NCBI GenBank assembly: GCA_017517685.1
Contig: JAFWYK010000011.1
Location: forward strand, 1 to 64,000
Direction of reading: 5' to 3'
DNA: 64,000 nt
DNA from: Clostridia bacterium
GTDB lineage: Bacteria > Bacillota > Clostridia > TANB77 > CAG-508
In this document: positions 54,453 to 63,183 of the stretch, piece by piece
Position numbering within the stretch: position 1 is the first letter of the stretch
How the letters are laid out: every line of letters starts with the position of its first letter
Program-made: the position numbers and the translations under genes
The notes under the pieces: generated by a model
The model's input: the letters and a program-made list of their open reading frames with translations, nothing else
The model's database searches: none
What the model was told of the DNA's origin: nothing

Positions 54453-56237
54453 ATGAAGAAACTCTATGAGTTACTTTATTCCCACGACGTGGCTCAAATG
54501 CCTGACGACATGCGTCGCAAAAAAAATGTCATCTTAGCAACTACAATCATCAGTACCCTCATCTTAGACATTTTGAGTTTTTCCATCAAGGGAGCTCAAG
54601 CCGCACTTGCGAGTGGTTTCAATTATGTAGCACTTGTGCTCATGATTTGTTACTTCATTCGCCAGGTACTCAGAAGCACTGTACAAACTTTCATCGACAC
54701 CTTAAAGAACCAGTTTAACACGCAAAGTGATGCCTATATTACCACTAGCATTAGTGAAATCTCCAATATGGTTAGAGGAAAAGTCTTTCGGGAAAAATCC
54801 GATCACTCCCTCATCATGACGAATGCTGAAGTTATCTTTAACTTAAAAGAATTCGTTAACTATATTTGGACATTTTGGCAGAACTTCCCGCTTGTTATCG
54901 CAAACTCCATCACAGCACTTATCTTATCTATTGCGATTCTTGTTACCGAATTTTTGCAAACCGGAGACATTAAGCTTACGCTTGGTCTTTCGGCAGTCTT
55001 AATCACTTGCATTGTTCTTTTCGGTATCCTTTACAGAGTTCGCCTTAGAGTAAGACGTAAGTTCCGCGAAAATCACAGAAAGCTCAGAAAAGAAAATGAA
55101 GTTTTGATGAACGATGTCAAAAACATCGAACCACTCATCAAAAACGAATTCACTTACAGAGTTAATCTCGTGATTGATAACCAGAAATCTAAACGTAGCT
55201 TAGAGAAGAAAGAGATTTTCAAACTCAATACTCTCCAAGTTTGTAGAACGCTTGTCCTTGCAATCTTTATGATGTCTATCATCATTTTCAAGCTTCTTCA
55301 TGCTGGTGGTATTGATAACCTCACCATCATTGTCTTAACAGACATCATTGCTATCTCGACTGTTTATTCAAACATCTTAGATAAAGTCGCATCTATTCTT
55401 GATAATTTCGAAACACTTCAAAACACAATTGAAGATGCCGAAAGAGTTAAGACTGATGTTGATAACATCATGGAAGTTTATAACTTCGAGAAAAATGCAA
55501 AGTTTGCAAACAAAGCAAGTATCTCTAAGATTACTGTTGAACCTTTTGAGTTCTCATATTCTGGAGCTATGACTTTGTACACTCTCAGAAACACTGCCCC
55601 GTTCACACTTGAACATGGTAGAGCCTATCTTGTACACGGTCACACTGGTTGTGGTAAGTCCACCTTCATGCACCTTTTGATTGGCAAAATCCGTATGGAT
55701 ACTGCACCAATCTCTTATGGTGGTAGTCAGGAAGCATATCTTGCATCCATCATGCATGAAAGTAATGGTAGACTTGGTGCTAACCCTGTACTTCAAGAAC
55801 TTATCTTCAATGGAGACACTTCTAAGTTCGATAAAAAACGTATGATTAACATTCTTCACGGTACTCATATCTACGAAGATGTAATGCGTAATATCGGTCT
55901 TACTATTCCAAATGATGAAAAAGTTCTCAAGTATCTCAATGAAACTACACTTGAACAATACTCTTCTGGTCAGAAGCAGCGTCTTACTATCGTTAAGGTT
56001 TTGTATAATCTCGATAGTTCTCATCAGATCGTAGTCTTCGATGAAGCAACTAATGCTCTTGATGATAAGACTGCACTCTCCGTCCTTAAATTCATGGCAG
56101 ACTTCTGCCAAAAGGATAAAGAGAGAATTGTTCTTTTTGTTTCTCACCAAGTTGATCTTACCAAAGAAATCACAAGCGGAAACATCACATTTGAGTCTCA
56201 GCAATTCCCTATTTACGACATCAAGGTAGAAGTCTAA
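54453..56237 (+). CDS. ABC exporter half-transporter of foreign composition
   Basis: A 594-residue fused membrane and ATPase protein. The N-terminal half has about five or six TM segments with a long cytoplasmic basic helix (LRVRRKFRENHRKLRKEN). The ATPase has Walker A GHTGCGKST (about 396-404), a signature YSSGQKQRL (the usual LSGGQ altered) and Walker B IVVFDEATNALD. The substrate is unknown. Codon use differs from neighbours: CGT CGC for Arg, many ATC, CTC, CAG and GAC codons, against AGA, ATT, TTA and GAT around it. It is alone on the plus strand with a GC-rich terminator, so recent transfer is likely. Confidence 0.9.
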   Translation: MKKLYELLYSHDVAQMPDDMRRKKNVILATTIISTLILDILSFSIKGAQAALASGFNYVALVLMICYFIRQVLRSTVQTFIDTLKNQFNTQSDAYITTSISEISNMVRGKVFREKSDHSLIMTNAEVIFNLKEFVNYIWTFWQNFPLVIANSITALILSIAILVTEFLQTGDIKLTLGLSAVLITCIVLFGILYRVRLRVRRKFRENHRKLRKENEVLMNDVKNIEPLIKNEFTYRVNLVIDNQKSKRSLEKKEIFKLNTLQVCRTLVLAIFMMSIIIFKLLHAGGIDNLTIIVLTDIIAISTVYSNILDKVASILDNFETLQNTIEDAERVKTDVDNIMEVYNFEKNAKFANKASISKITVEPFEFSYSGAMTLYTLRNTAPFTLEHGRAYLVHGHTGCGKSTFMHLLIGKIRMDTAPISYGGSQEAYLASIMHESNGRLGANPVLQELIFNGDTSKFDKKRMINILHGTHIYEDVMRNIGLTIPNDEKVLKYLNETTLEQYSSGQKQRLTIVKVLYNLDSSHQIVVFDEATNALDDKTALSVLKFMADFCQKDKERIVLFVSHQVDLTKEITSGNITFESQQFPIYDIKVEV

Positions 56238-56250
56238 TCAAAACGCATCT

Positions 56251-56291
56251 CCCACACTTTGCCACTTGGCAGAGTGTGGGCTTTCTTTTTT
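56251..56291 (+). terminator. GC-rich terminator of the ABC gene
   Basis: A 13-bp stem with outer arms CCCACACT/AGTGTGGG and inner arms TGCC/GGCA, joined by a T-G wobble pair, is followed by CTTTCTTTTTT. Like the gene, it is more GC-rich than local DNA. Confidence 0.9.
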
Positions 56292-56295
56292 ACTT

Positions 56296-56835
56296 TTAAT
56301 CTATTCTAAATTCTAAATAAATCTCTTTACCATTAAATTCTTTTACAATTCTATATGTTCCATCTGCAAGATCTCCATATATTTCATTCAAAAACAAACT
56401 ATATGTTCCGTATTTATGCAATCCCTCTATACCAGCTGGTTCTTGCTGAAATACCACTGGTCTTTCATTCTTATCTTCTACTTTTAACCATTTATCATTT
56501 TCATAAACCTCTAACCAATGATGATAATCATTGATCGTACACATTATTCCAGTTTCATTTTTTATCACTAGTTTTACCCTTTTATCAACATAATTTTCAT
56601 CATACTCAAACGACATTTCTAGTAATTTCATAGTATCACCATATTGTTTTACTAATTCTTTACTATATGTAGTTTTTAATGGATAAACTTTTCTCATTGT
56701 ACTTCCATCAACAGAACTAATTTCAAATACTTCATTTCCACTATATACTACTTCAACATTTTGATTAAATTGATATAAAAAATATATTACTCCTATTATT
56801 AATATAAAAACTATTAATACCATATTTTTTTTCAT
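56296..56835 (-). CDS. Membrane-anchored Ig-like domain protein
   Basis: A 179-residue protein with an N-terminal TM or signal anchor (about 5-22) and an extracellular beta-sandwich. The C-terminal LADGTYRIVKEFNGKEIYLE and the arrangement VKLVIKNETG...WLEVYENDKW resemble the bacterial Ig-like fold Big_14 found in many Firmicutes lipoproteins. There is no lipobox cysteine. It is 10 bp downstream of a secreted serine protease gene, so both probably act outside the cell together. Confidence 0.75.
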   Translation of the reverse strand: MKKNMVLIVFILIIGVIYFLYQFNQNVEVVYSGNEVFEISSVDGSTMRKVYPLKTTYSKELVKQYGDTMKLLEMSFEYDENYVDKRVKLVIKNETGIMCTINDYHHWLEVYENDKWLKVEDKNERPVVFQQEPAGIEGLHKYGTYSLFLNEIYGDLADGTYRIVKEFNGKEIYLEFRID

Positions 56836-56845
56836 ACAAATTCTC

Positions 56846-57808
56846 CTAATAATTTCTTATAATAAAATCACACCAATAGTAAACTAAATCATCTACTCTT
56901 TTTCCATAATTTACCGTATTTCCAGAAAAATTATGTACTCCCACAATATAATTATTTAATTCATATACTGGAGAACCGCTTTGTCCACCAGAAGTATCGA
57001 TAGTATATGAAATCGCCTCATCTGTTACTCCTGCAATATTACCAGTAGATTCATATTGATTAAACATTGTAAGACTTGTATTATTATTTATATTTGTAGG
57101 ATATCCTGTAATTCGTACGTTTTTATTTCTCAACTCTAAATAATCAGAATAATAATTCACACCCATATATCCAACATCATTTCCAATATTTCTATCTAAA
57201 ACAATAATTCCCCAATCATAACCTGCTGCATCAATAGTTTCAGTAGATAAATCCACATTATCTCTAAATTCTTGATAATAATAATTAATTCCAGTAGCAA
57301 AACCATACGGTTTCATTCCAGTTCCCATATTAGACCACCTACCCGGATAAAAAACAACTGATAATGCAGGTTCATTATTTACTATATCATATATATTATG
57401 CCCTGCTGTTAATACAATATTATCACCAATCAAAACTCCTGTTCCACGCGATGGTTCTTTATTTTCCCATTCTATATCAAGATATCCAATTGAAGTATAT
57501 GGAAATCGATATCTATTAATTTCACTTACTGCAGTACGTTCATCTGTAGAACCTATTATTTTAAGCATATCATAAGAACCATTGTTATTAACATTGCTAT
57601 TATAAAACGTTGGTGTATAATTTCTAGTTTGACAAACGCTATTTTTATTATTTCTTTTACTATACATTTCAATTATTTCTTGATCAGTAGGACTTTCAAT
57701 AACTTGTGGTTTTACGTCTAATATCATATTACCGTAAGAAACTGTTGTAAATAATATTATCATCAACACAATATATTGTATTATGCTTCTTTTTTTTACT
57801 TTTTTCAT
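56846..57808 (-). CDS. Secreted V8-like serine protease
   Basis: A chymotrypsin-fold endopeptidase of the glutamyl/V8 type. A signal peptide (about 1-26) and a pro-like region of about 80 residues precede the catalytic domain. The triad is visible: H137 in GTGVLIGDNIVLTAGHNIYD, D198 in GYDWGIIVLD and S277 in TSGGQSGSPVYEL. There are no wall-anchoring motifs. 320 residues. Substrate specificity for Glu is not proven. Confidence 0.9.
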   Translation of the reverse strand: MKKVKKRSIIQYIVLMIILFTTVSYGNMILDVKPQVIESPTDQEIIEMYSKRNNKNSVCQTRNYTPTFYNSNVNNNGSYDMLKIIGSTDERTAVSEINRYRFPYTSIGYLDIEWENKEPSRGTGVLIGDNIVLTAGHNIYDIVNNEPALSVVFYPGRWSNMGTGMKPYGFATGINYYYQEFRDNVDLSTETIDAAGYDWGIIVLDRNIGNDVGYMGVNYYSDYLELRNKNVRITGYPTNINNNTSLTMFNQYESTGNIAGVTDEAISYTIDTSGGQSGSPVYELNNYIVGVHNFSGNTVNYGKRVDDLVYYWCDFIIRNY

Positions 57809-57821
57809 ATAAAACTCCTAA

Positions 57822-59063
57822 TTAAATATTTTTAATTATCCCTTTTGCAGCTTTTTTACCTGCAGCTAAAGCTCTACAAACTGTTGCTTTACTTTCAGTT
57901 ACATCTCCACCTGCATAAACATTATCTATATTTGTTCTTCCATCTTCATATAATTTGATATATCCCCAATCATCAAGTTCAATACCTTCTGCTTCTAATA
58001 AAGATTTATTTGGTTTTAAACCAATAGCAAAAACAACTGTGTTTGCATCTACAGTAAATTTTTCTTCTGGTTCTTTATCTACAGCTTTACCATCAACAAT
58101 TTCTGTTCTTACACAATTTACAGATACCATCTTATCAGCTTCATAATTTGCACTTGATACTCTTGTTAATTCTTCAAAGATTACTCCATCTTCTAAAGCT
58201 TCATCAAGTTCAACTTCTCTTGCTGGCATATGAGCTCTATCTCTACGATAAAGAATTTTTACTTCTTTAGCTCCCATTTTAACAGCAGCTCTTGCAGAAT
58301 CCATTGCAACATTTCCACCACCTATTACTACTACAGAACCTAAAGCTTTAATAAATTCTTTTTCATTATATGCTTTTAAGAAATCATCTGATTTATATAC
58401 TCCACTTGTATTATTTTCAGCTAAAGGATACATTGTTGATTTTTGTGCACCAATTCCTAAAAATACTGCATCATATTCTTTTGATAAATCTTTAACAAAT
58501 ATATCTTTTCCTAATTCTTTTCCTGTAATAAAATTTGCTCCAAGTGATTTTAATTTATCAAAAATTACATCTACTTTATCTTTAGATAATCTAAAATCTG
58601 GAATACCATAAACTAATATTCCACCTAAAATAGACTCTTTTTCATATATATCTACTTGATAACCTTCTTTTAATAATTCATATGCAACAGTTATTCCAGC
58701 AGGACCTGAGCCTATAACTGAAACTCTTTTACCATTTGATGGCTTTACTTTTATTTCATATTCATAATTATTTTCAATAGCCCATTCATTAACAAACTTT
58801 TCAAGTTCTCCAATATGTGTCGCTTCTGATTTTATCGCTCTTACGCAACTTCCTTCACATTGTTCTTCTTGTGGACATACTAAACTGCATATATATGAAC
58901 ATATATTATTTTCTTGTAAAATATCATATGCTTTTTTATAATTTTCATTTTTAATTTCTGTTATAAATTCTGGTATTTCTGTTTGAATAGGACAACCTTT
59001 TATTGAACAAGGTTTTGTTTTACAATTTAAACAATATACTGCTTTTTCTTTTATTTGTTCCAT
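57822..59063 (-). CDS. GltD-like FAD/NAD(P) oxidoreductase
   Basis: A 413-residue protein like the small subunit of glutamate synthase and related NfnB/PreT enzymes. The N-terminal Cys-rich iron-sulfur domain (CLNCKTKPCSIKGCPI; CSLVCPQEEQCEGSC) is followed by an FAD site (VSVIGSGPAGITVAYELLKEG), a NAD(P) site (VVVIGGGNVAMDSARAAVKMGA) and the C-terminal NVYAGGDVTESKATVCRALA. No gltA large subunit is adjacent, so electron acceptor and reaction are open. Confidence 0.92.
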   Translation of the reverse strand: MEQIKEKAVYCLNCKTKPCSIKGCPIQTEIPEFITEIKNENYKKAYDILQENNICSYICSLVCPQEEQCEGSCVRAIKSEATHIGELEKFVNEWAIENNYEYEIKVKPSNGKRVSVIGSGPAGITVAYELLKEGYQVDIYEKESILGGILVYGIPDFRLSKDKVDVIFDKLKSLGANFITGKELGKDIFVKDLSKEYDAVFLGIGAQKSTMYPLAENNTSGVYKSDDFLKAYNEKEFIKALGSVVVIGGGNVAMDSARAAVKMGAKEVKILYRRDRAHMPAREVELDEALEDGVIFEELTRVSSANYEADKMVSVNCVRTEIVDGKAVDKEPEEKFTVDANTVVFAIGLKPNKSLLEAEGIELDDWGYIKLYEDGRTNIDNVYAGGDVTESKATVCRALAAGKKAAKGIIKNI

Positions 59064-59078
59064 TTTAACTTCCTTCTA

Positions 59079-59771
59079 TTAGTCTACTTCTTTAACTTCT
59101 ACTACTTCTTTAACTGGTTCTAATGACATTATTCTAGACATTATATAGTTAATTTCAATTTTCTCTCTATATTTACCTTCTAGTTTAATATAGCTAACCC
59201 CTTTTTCGTCATAAACTTTCATTTTAACAATTTCAACTTCATTTCCTGTTAAAATATTTTTAACTTCATCAATTATTGTCTTTGGATTATCAACAATAAT
59301 TTCTAAATCTAAAAAGTTAAATCTTTCTAATTTATCAGATAATACATGTGAATATGAAAGAACACAATAAATTACAAATGTAGCAAGAATTGCAGATAAA
59401 TAATAACCAGCTCCAACAATTAATCCAACGCATGTTACAGCAAGAAGCGCTGCTGCTGTTGTTAATCCTTTTACATTAAACCCATCTCTTAATATAGTAC
59501 CAGCACCTAAAAATCCGATACCAGATAAAAGTTGAGCTGGAATTCTTGTTGGATCAGCTCCTATATCAGAATACAATCTATTACCACATTCCATTACTAA
59601 AACTGAACTTATTGCTACTAAAATATATGTTCTAAATCCAGCAGGTTTTTTCCATGATTCTCTTTCATAGCCAATAATACCTGCTAAAATTGTAATTAAA
59701 ACTAATTTGAAAAGTGTTTGAAATTCACTTACTTCCATTAAATTAAGGAAGCCATCTACTATTACATCCAT
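59079..59771 (-). CDS. MgtC/SapB family membrane protein
   Basis: A 230-residue protein with about five TM segments and the MgtC core GYERESWKKPAGFRTYILVA and LLSGIGFLGAGTILRDGFNV. A C-terminal ACT-like soluble domain (about 150-225) follows. MgtC proteins act in magnesium or phosphate homeostasis in some bacteria; here the role is not known. It is 15 bp upstream of the GltD-like gene and probably cotranscribed with it. Confidence 0.92.
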   Translation of the reverse strand: MDVIVDGFLNLMEVSEFQTLFKLVLITILAGIIGYERESWKKPAGFRTYILVAISSVLVMECGNRLYSDIGADPTRIPAQLLSGIGFLGAGTILRDGFNVKGLTTAAALLAVTCVGLIVGAGYYLSAILATFVIYCVLSYSHVLSDKLERFNFLDLEIIVDNPKTIIDEVKNILTGNEVEIVKMKVYDEKGVSYIKLEGKYREKIEINYIMSRIMSLEPVKEVVEVKEVD

Positions 59772-59874
59772 ATTCTACCTCCATTTTTTACTTTTGTATC
59801 TATATGAATTCTATCACTTTTCAAATACTTTCTCAAGGAAAATTTATAATTTATACCAACTAGTCAAATACTTT

Positions 59875-60015
59875 TTACTTCTTTTTCTTTGATTTTTTAT
59901 TTGTAATTTTGGCAAGTTTTTCAGCTTTTTCTTTTTGCTTTTCTGGCGGAATCCAACCAAAGCTTGTACACACTTCTTCCCCATATTTAGTAACTTCTTC
60001 TTTAAATTTTTCCAT
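59875..60015 (-). CDS. Small basic 46-residue protein
   Basis: A short ORF in the otherwise empty 59772-60102 interval. It starts at the ATG at 60015 with AAAGGA about 9 nt upstream and ends in TAA. The predicted peptide begins MEKFKEEVTKYGEEVC, contains SFGWIPPEKQKEKAEK and ends with a Lys-rich tail. It has no TM. The ordered codon pattern and the ribosome site support it as a gene; function is unknown. The rest of the interval is AT-rich with no other feature except the terminator near 60065-60096. Confidence 0.55.
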   Translation of the reverse strand: MEKFKEEVTKYGEEVCTSFGWIPPEKQKEKAEKLAKITNKKSKKKK

Positions 60016-60064
60016 AAACACCAATCCTTTCTAGATTTAGTATTATTTTAAACAAGAAATTTAT

Positions 60065-60096
60065 TCAAAAAAATAAAGCACTAAAAAGTGCTTTAT
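60065..60096 (-). terminator. Terminator of the HD-domain gene
   Basis: A 10-bp stem (ATAAAGCACT/AGTGCTTTAT) with a 4-nt loop is followed by TTTTTTTG on the minus strand. Confidence 0.85.
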
Positions 60097-60102
60097 CAAA
60101 TA

Positions 60103-60669
60103 TTATAATGCATTTACTTCTTTTTCAATATTATCTTCTTGAGCTTTCATAGCTTCTAATGTTTTTTCTAATAATTCTGTAAGTTCCCATCCTAAAATTT
60201 CAGCACCTTTTGTTATTACATCTCTTGAACAACCTGCTGCGAATTTTTTATCTTTAAATTTTTTCTTTAAGCTAGATACTTCCATATCTTTTGTGCTTTT
60301 TGATGGTCTCATTTTTGCTGCAGCCCAAATCAACCCTGTTAATTCGTCTACTGCATAAAGAATTTTTTCCATTTCTTTTACTGGTTCTACATCAGAACAA
60401 CTTCCATAAGCATGGCTACAAATTGCATGAACCATATCTTCAGATGCATCTATTTCTTTCAATAATTCTGGTGCTTTTTTACAATGTTCATCAGGATATT
60501 TTTCATAATCAACATCATGTAATAATCCAACTAATCCCCAGAATTTTTCATCTTCTCCATTTTGTTTTGCAAATTCCATCATAACATGTTCAACAGTAAT
60601 TGCATGTCTTAAATGAAATTCTTCTTCATTATATTTTTTTAATAAATCAATAGCAAGTTCTCTTTCCAT
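60103..60669 (-). CDS. HD-domain hydrolase
   Basis: A 188-residue HD-superfamily metal-dependent phosphohydrolase. The N-terminal His (LRHAITVEHVM), the HD pair (GLLHDVDYEKYPDEH), the later His (HAICSHAYG) and Asp (YAVDELTGLI) are in place. Proteins of this size are common in Firmicutes and often annotated as hydrolases of unknown substrate. Single gene with its own terminator. Confidence 0.88.
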   Translation of the reverse strand: MERELAIDLLKKYNEEEFHLRHAITVEHVMMEFAKQNGEDEKFWGLVGLLHDVDYEKYPDEHCKKAPELLKEIDASEDMVHAICSHAYGSCSDVEPVKEMEKILYAVDELTGLIWAAAKMRPSKSTKDMEVSSLKKKFKDKKFAAGCSRDVITKGAEILGWELTELLEKTLEAMKAQEDNIEKEVNAL

Positions 60670-60731
60670 ATGTAATCCTCCTAAATTGTATTTTGATTTT
60701 TATAGTCTATCATATATATAGTTAATTATCA

Positions 60732-60763
60732 AGAAAAAAAGAAGCCCAACACCGAAGTGTTGG
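60732..60763 (-). terminator. Strong UUCG terminator of the 170-residue gene
   Basis: On the minus strand CCAACAC-TTCG-GTGTTGG is followed by GCTTCTTTTTTTC. The exceptionally stable C(UUCG)G loop is unlike the A/T-rich loops of the other terminators in the window. Confidence 0.9.
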
Positions 60764-60806
60764 ACCCCTCTTTTGCTAGCATAATCATGCTGCAGGCACC
60801 AGAAAC

Positions 60807-61319
60807 TTATTCATCAGGATGGATGGTCTCCCGAACATGCAGTCCTTTGATACCCTTAATCGCTTCAGCGATGTACCAGGCTGCGCTGTCGATGATCTTC
60901 CAATATTCATCAGATCCATCGTCCAGCTTCCAAAGCTCGAGAAATGCGTTCCGCAAATAATCGTGCTTGGTCATGTTGAAGTGATCTTTGGGCACCTTCA
61001 GAATAGCCAAAACGTGCAGATAACGAGCATAATGATCCACGTCCATCTTGTCTTCATAAGGTTTTCTGTTTTCACCGTTGATTTTTTCGGTGATACTAGA
61101 GATCATAACCTCGCGGATAGAGCGCAGCTCGCTCTTAGACCGCCATCCGGATCCCCATGTTTCATAGCATCCGCCATTGTCGTAGAAAAAGTCCTGAGAG
61201 ACAGCGCCCTTTTTATCGATTGCCATCTGCAAAACTTTCATATCTTCGAAATAGTGGCCACTGCCTAACATTCGGAGAATCCGATCCATGTCCTTCTGAG
61301 AAATGATTTTTTCTTCCAT
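60807..61319 (-). CDS. Unrecognised 170-residue protein of foreign composition
   Basis: I recognise no family. The protein is soluble, slightly acidic and Trp-rich (GGCYETWGSGWRSKSELRS, FLELWKLDDGSDEYWKIID), without signal peptide or TM. Its DNA is clearly GC-richer than both sides: the line 61141-61200 has 31 G/C of 60, against 13 of 60 at 60241-60300. Codons such as CGG, CGA, CTG and GGC, rare in neighbours, are common. It has a near-consensus promoter, a GGAGG site and a UUCG terminator, making a self-contained cassette. The protein is probably recently acquired. Confidence 0.8.
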   Translation of the reverse strand: MEEKIISQKDMDRILRMLGSGHYFEDMKVLQMAIDKKGAVSQDFFYDNGGCYETWGSGWRSKSELRSIREVMISSITEKINGENRKPYEDKMDVDHYARYLHVLAILKVPKDHFNMTKHDYLRNAFLELWKLDDGSDEYWKIIDSAAWYIAEAIKGIKGLHVRETIHPDE

Positions 61320-61367
61320 TTAGTTTTAAACCTCCGTATTCTGGTATATTTTTTTGGAATCTCTTAT

Positions 61368-61396
61368 ATTATACCATATTATGTTAAGTTGGTCAA
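61368..61396 (-). promoter_or_regulatory. Promoter of the 170-residue gene
   Basis: TTGACC (61396-61391) and TATAAT (61373-61368) are 17 bp apart on the minus strand, one of the best promoters in the window. Confidence 0.75.
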
Positions 61397-61401
61397 TTTA
61401 T

Positions 61402-61426
61402 AAAAGGGATAGCTTCTTGCTATCCC
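61402..61426 (-). terminator. Terminator of the GNAT operon
   Basis: A perfect 8-bp stem (GGGATAGC/GCTATCCC) with a 5-nt loop is followed by TTTTA on the minus strand. It closes the leftward transcript that enters from the right edge. Confidence 0.8.
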
Positions 61427-61439
61427 TACTTACAATCAT

Positions 61440-61931
61440 CTAACCTATTCTTTTTTCTTGGCAATACCACTCCATATCTAACGCTTCAGTAGTACCGCAT
61501 ATTCTATATCCTAACTTTTCATAAAGTCTTAATGCTTTTTGATTTGTTTTTCCAGCTGTTAAAACCATATAATCAACATTCTTTGATTTTAGATCCTTTT
61601 CAATATATTCAATCAAGGTTTTAGCAAGTCCTTGTTTTTGATATTCTTTTCTTACAGCAACTCTTGCTAAATCTCTTGGATTTTTCATATCTTTTGAAAA
61701 TCCTTCAAACTTAAAAAGTTCTTCATCAATTCCTGCATGAGCAACTGCAACTATTAAATTATTTATTTCGATTAAATAAAGCGAATCATTTTTTATATCA
61801 TTTTCTACAACATCTATAGAAGGATAATAATCATCCCATAGACATCCTTCATATCCAATCAAAGATTTATAAATTGTTAATATTTCTTGTGCTTCATCTA
61901 ATTTTGCTTTTCTTATTTCCACTTTACTCAC
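61440..61931 (-). CDS. GNAT N-acetyltransferase
   Basis: A 163-residue acetyl-CoA-dependent acyltransferase. The CoA-binding motif RVAVRKEYQKQGLAKTLIEY and the following strand and helix (MVLTAGKTNQKALRLYEKLGY) are clear. The substrate cannot be told. It follows the hydrolase gene by 14 bp and is the last gene of a probable operon. Confidence 0.9.
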   Translation of the reverse strand: MSKVEIRKAKLDEAQEILTIYKSLIGYEGCLWDDYYPSIDVVENDIKNDSLYLIEINNLIVAVAHAGIDEELFKFEGFSKDMKNPRDLARVAVRKEYQKQGLAKTLIEYIEKDLKSKNVDYMVLTAGKTNQKALRLYEKLGYRICGTTEALDMEWYCQEKRIG

Positions 61932-61945
61932 CTCTTTATTGAATG

Positions 61946-62815
61946 TTATTTTTGATCAGCAAAATAAGTTTTGCTTGCCTTTACAAATTCTTCTTCAAAT
62001 TTCATAATTGCAACTTTACTTGTTTCTTTAAATGGCATTAGCATATCAAATGCATGTACACAATTAGAATAAACATCTACACTTGCTTCTACTCCAGCCT
62101 CATTTAATTTTTTAGCAAATGTTAAAGTTTCTTCTAAAAACGGTTCTAAATCTCCAACAAAAGTATACATTGGTGGAAGATTTTTATAATCTTCTTGTCT
62201 TGCAGGTGCTGCATATGGTGGTACATTTTGACTACCGTATAAGTCACCTAAATATAATTTCCATGCTCTATGATTCTTTTTAGTATTCCATATTGGAGCT
62301 GTATTATTTTTAGATGTTTCTGTATCAATATTATCAAGCATTGGATAAAGAGGCATTTGAAATGCAATATTAACTTCACCTTTATCCCTTGCATACATAC
62401 ATAGTCCTGCAGTTAATCCTCCTCCAGCACTTTCTCCACCTACAAATATTTGGCTTGGATTATAATCAAGTTCAAGACTATGTTCTTTTAAATATTTTAA
62501 AGCTGAATATGCATCTTCTAAAGCTGCTGGATAAGGTGCTTCTTTAGATAATCTATATTCTGGTGATACAACAACTGCACCATATTTTTTTACTAAATCA
62601 ATAGCTCTTGTAATAAAAAACATTCTTGCTGTGCCTTGCATGTACCCACCACCATGTAGCCATAATACACCTTGAGTCTCTTCTTTAGGTTTTGCATTTT
62701 TTATAGGTCTTGCAATCAATATTTCAATATCTCTTCCAGTTGATTCAATCCATTCTGATTCAAGAATTAAATATTGATCTTTATAAATTACCTTTGGTTC
62801 TTTCTTTTGTTTCAT
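61946..62815 (-). CDS. Alpha/beta hydrolase, HSL-type esterase
   Basis: A 289-residue esterase/lipase of the hormone-sensitive lipase family. The oxyanion motif GVLWLHGGGYMQGTA, the nucleophile elbow VGGESAGGGLTAGL and the C-terminal catalytic His (YSNCVHAFDML) are seen. It is cytoplasmic. The natural ester is unknown. It lies 19 bp from the CsaA-like gene. Confidence 0.93.
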   Translation of the reverse strand: MKQKKEPKVIYKDQYLILESEWIESTGRDIEILIARPIKNAKPKEETQGVLWLHGGGYMQGTARMFFITRAIDLVKKYGAVVVSPEYRLSKEAPYPAALEDAYSALKYLKEHSLELDYNPSQIFVGGESAGGGLTAGLCMYARDKGEVNIAFQMPLYPMLDNIDTETSKNNTAPIWNTKKNHRAWKLYLGDLYGSQNVPPYAAPARQEDYKNLPPMYTFVGDLEPFLEETLTFAKKLNEAGVEASVDVYSNCVHAFDMLMPFKETSKVAIMKFEEEFVKASKTYFADQK

Positions 62816-62834
62816 ATAATCACCTCATTTATCT

Positions 62835-63164
62835 TTAGCCTAATTTATCTCCAATTTCTACATCTATATCAGGCTTAATTAAAACAACACCTGATTTTGA
62901 ATAAGTTCCAAGTACTAATACTTCAGACATAAAATCAGCAATTTGTCTTGGCGGGAAATTTACTACTGCTAGCACTTGCCTACCAATCAAATCTTCTATT
63001 TTGTAATTTTCGGTAATTTGAGCAGAACTTTTCTTTATTCCAAGTTCTGATCCAAAATCTAACTTTAATTTATATGCTGGTTTTTTAGCATTTTTAAATT
63101 CTTCTGCTTCTATAATTTTTCCAACTCTAATATCTAACTTTAAAAAATCATCAAATGTTGCCAA
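62835..63164 (-). CDS. csaA: CsaA-like tRNA-binding protein
   Basis: A 109-residue free-standing tRNA-binding (EMAP/Trbp111-like) OB-fold protein. Seen are FLKLDIRVGKIIEAEEF near the N-terminus and LIGRQVLAVVNFPPRQIA with VLVLGTYSKSGVVLI. CsaA homologues were described as export chaperones and bind RNA. It is cotranscribed with a membrane-protein gene and the hydrolase. Confidence 0.93.
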   Translation of the reverse strand: MATFDDFLKLDIRVGKIIEAEEFKNAKKPAYKLKLDFGSELGIKKSSAQITENYKIEDLIGRQVLAVVNFPPRQIADFMSEVLVLGTYSKSGVVLIKPDIDVEIGDKLG

Positions 63165-63183
63165 AATTAAATCACTTCTTTCT

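Noticed and set aside
55554..56204. A 216-codon open frame antisense to the ATPase part of the ABC gene
   Set aside because: It has no ribosome site and mirrors clear Walker and signature motifs on the other strand. The open frame is a by-product of the unusual codon use of the ABC gene.
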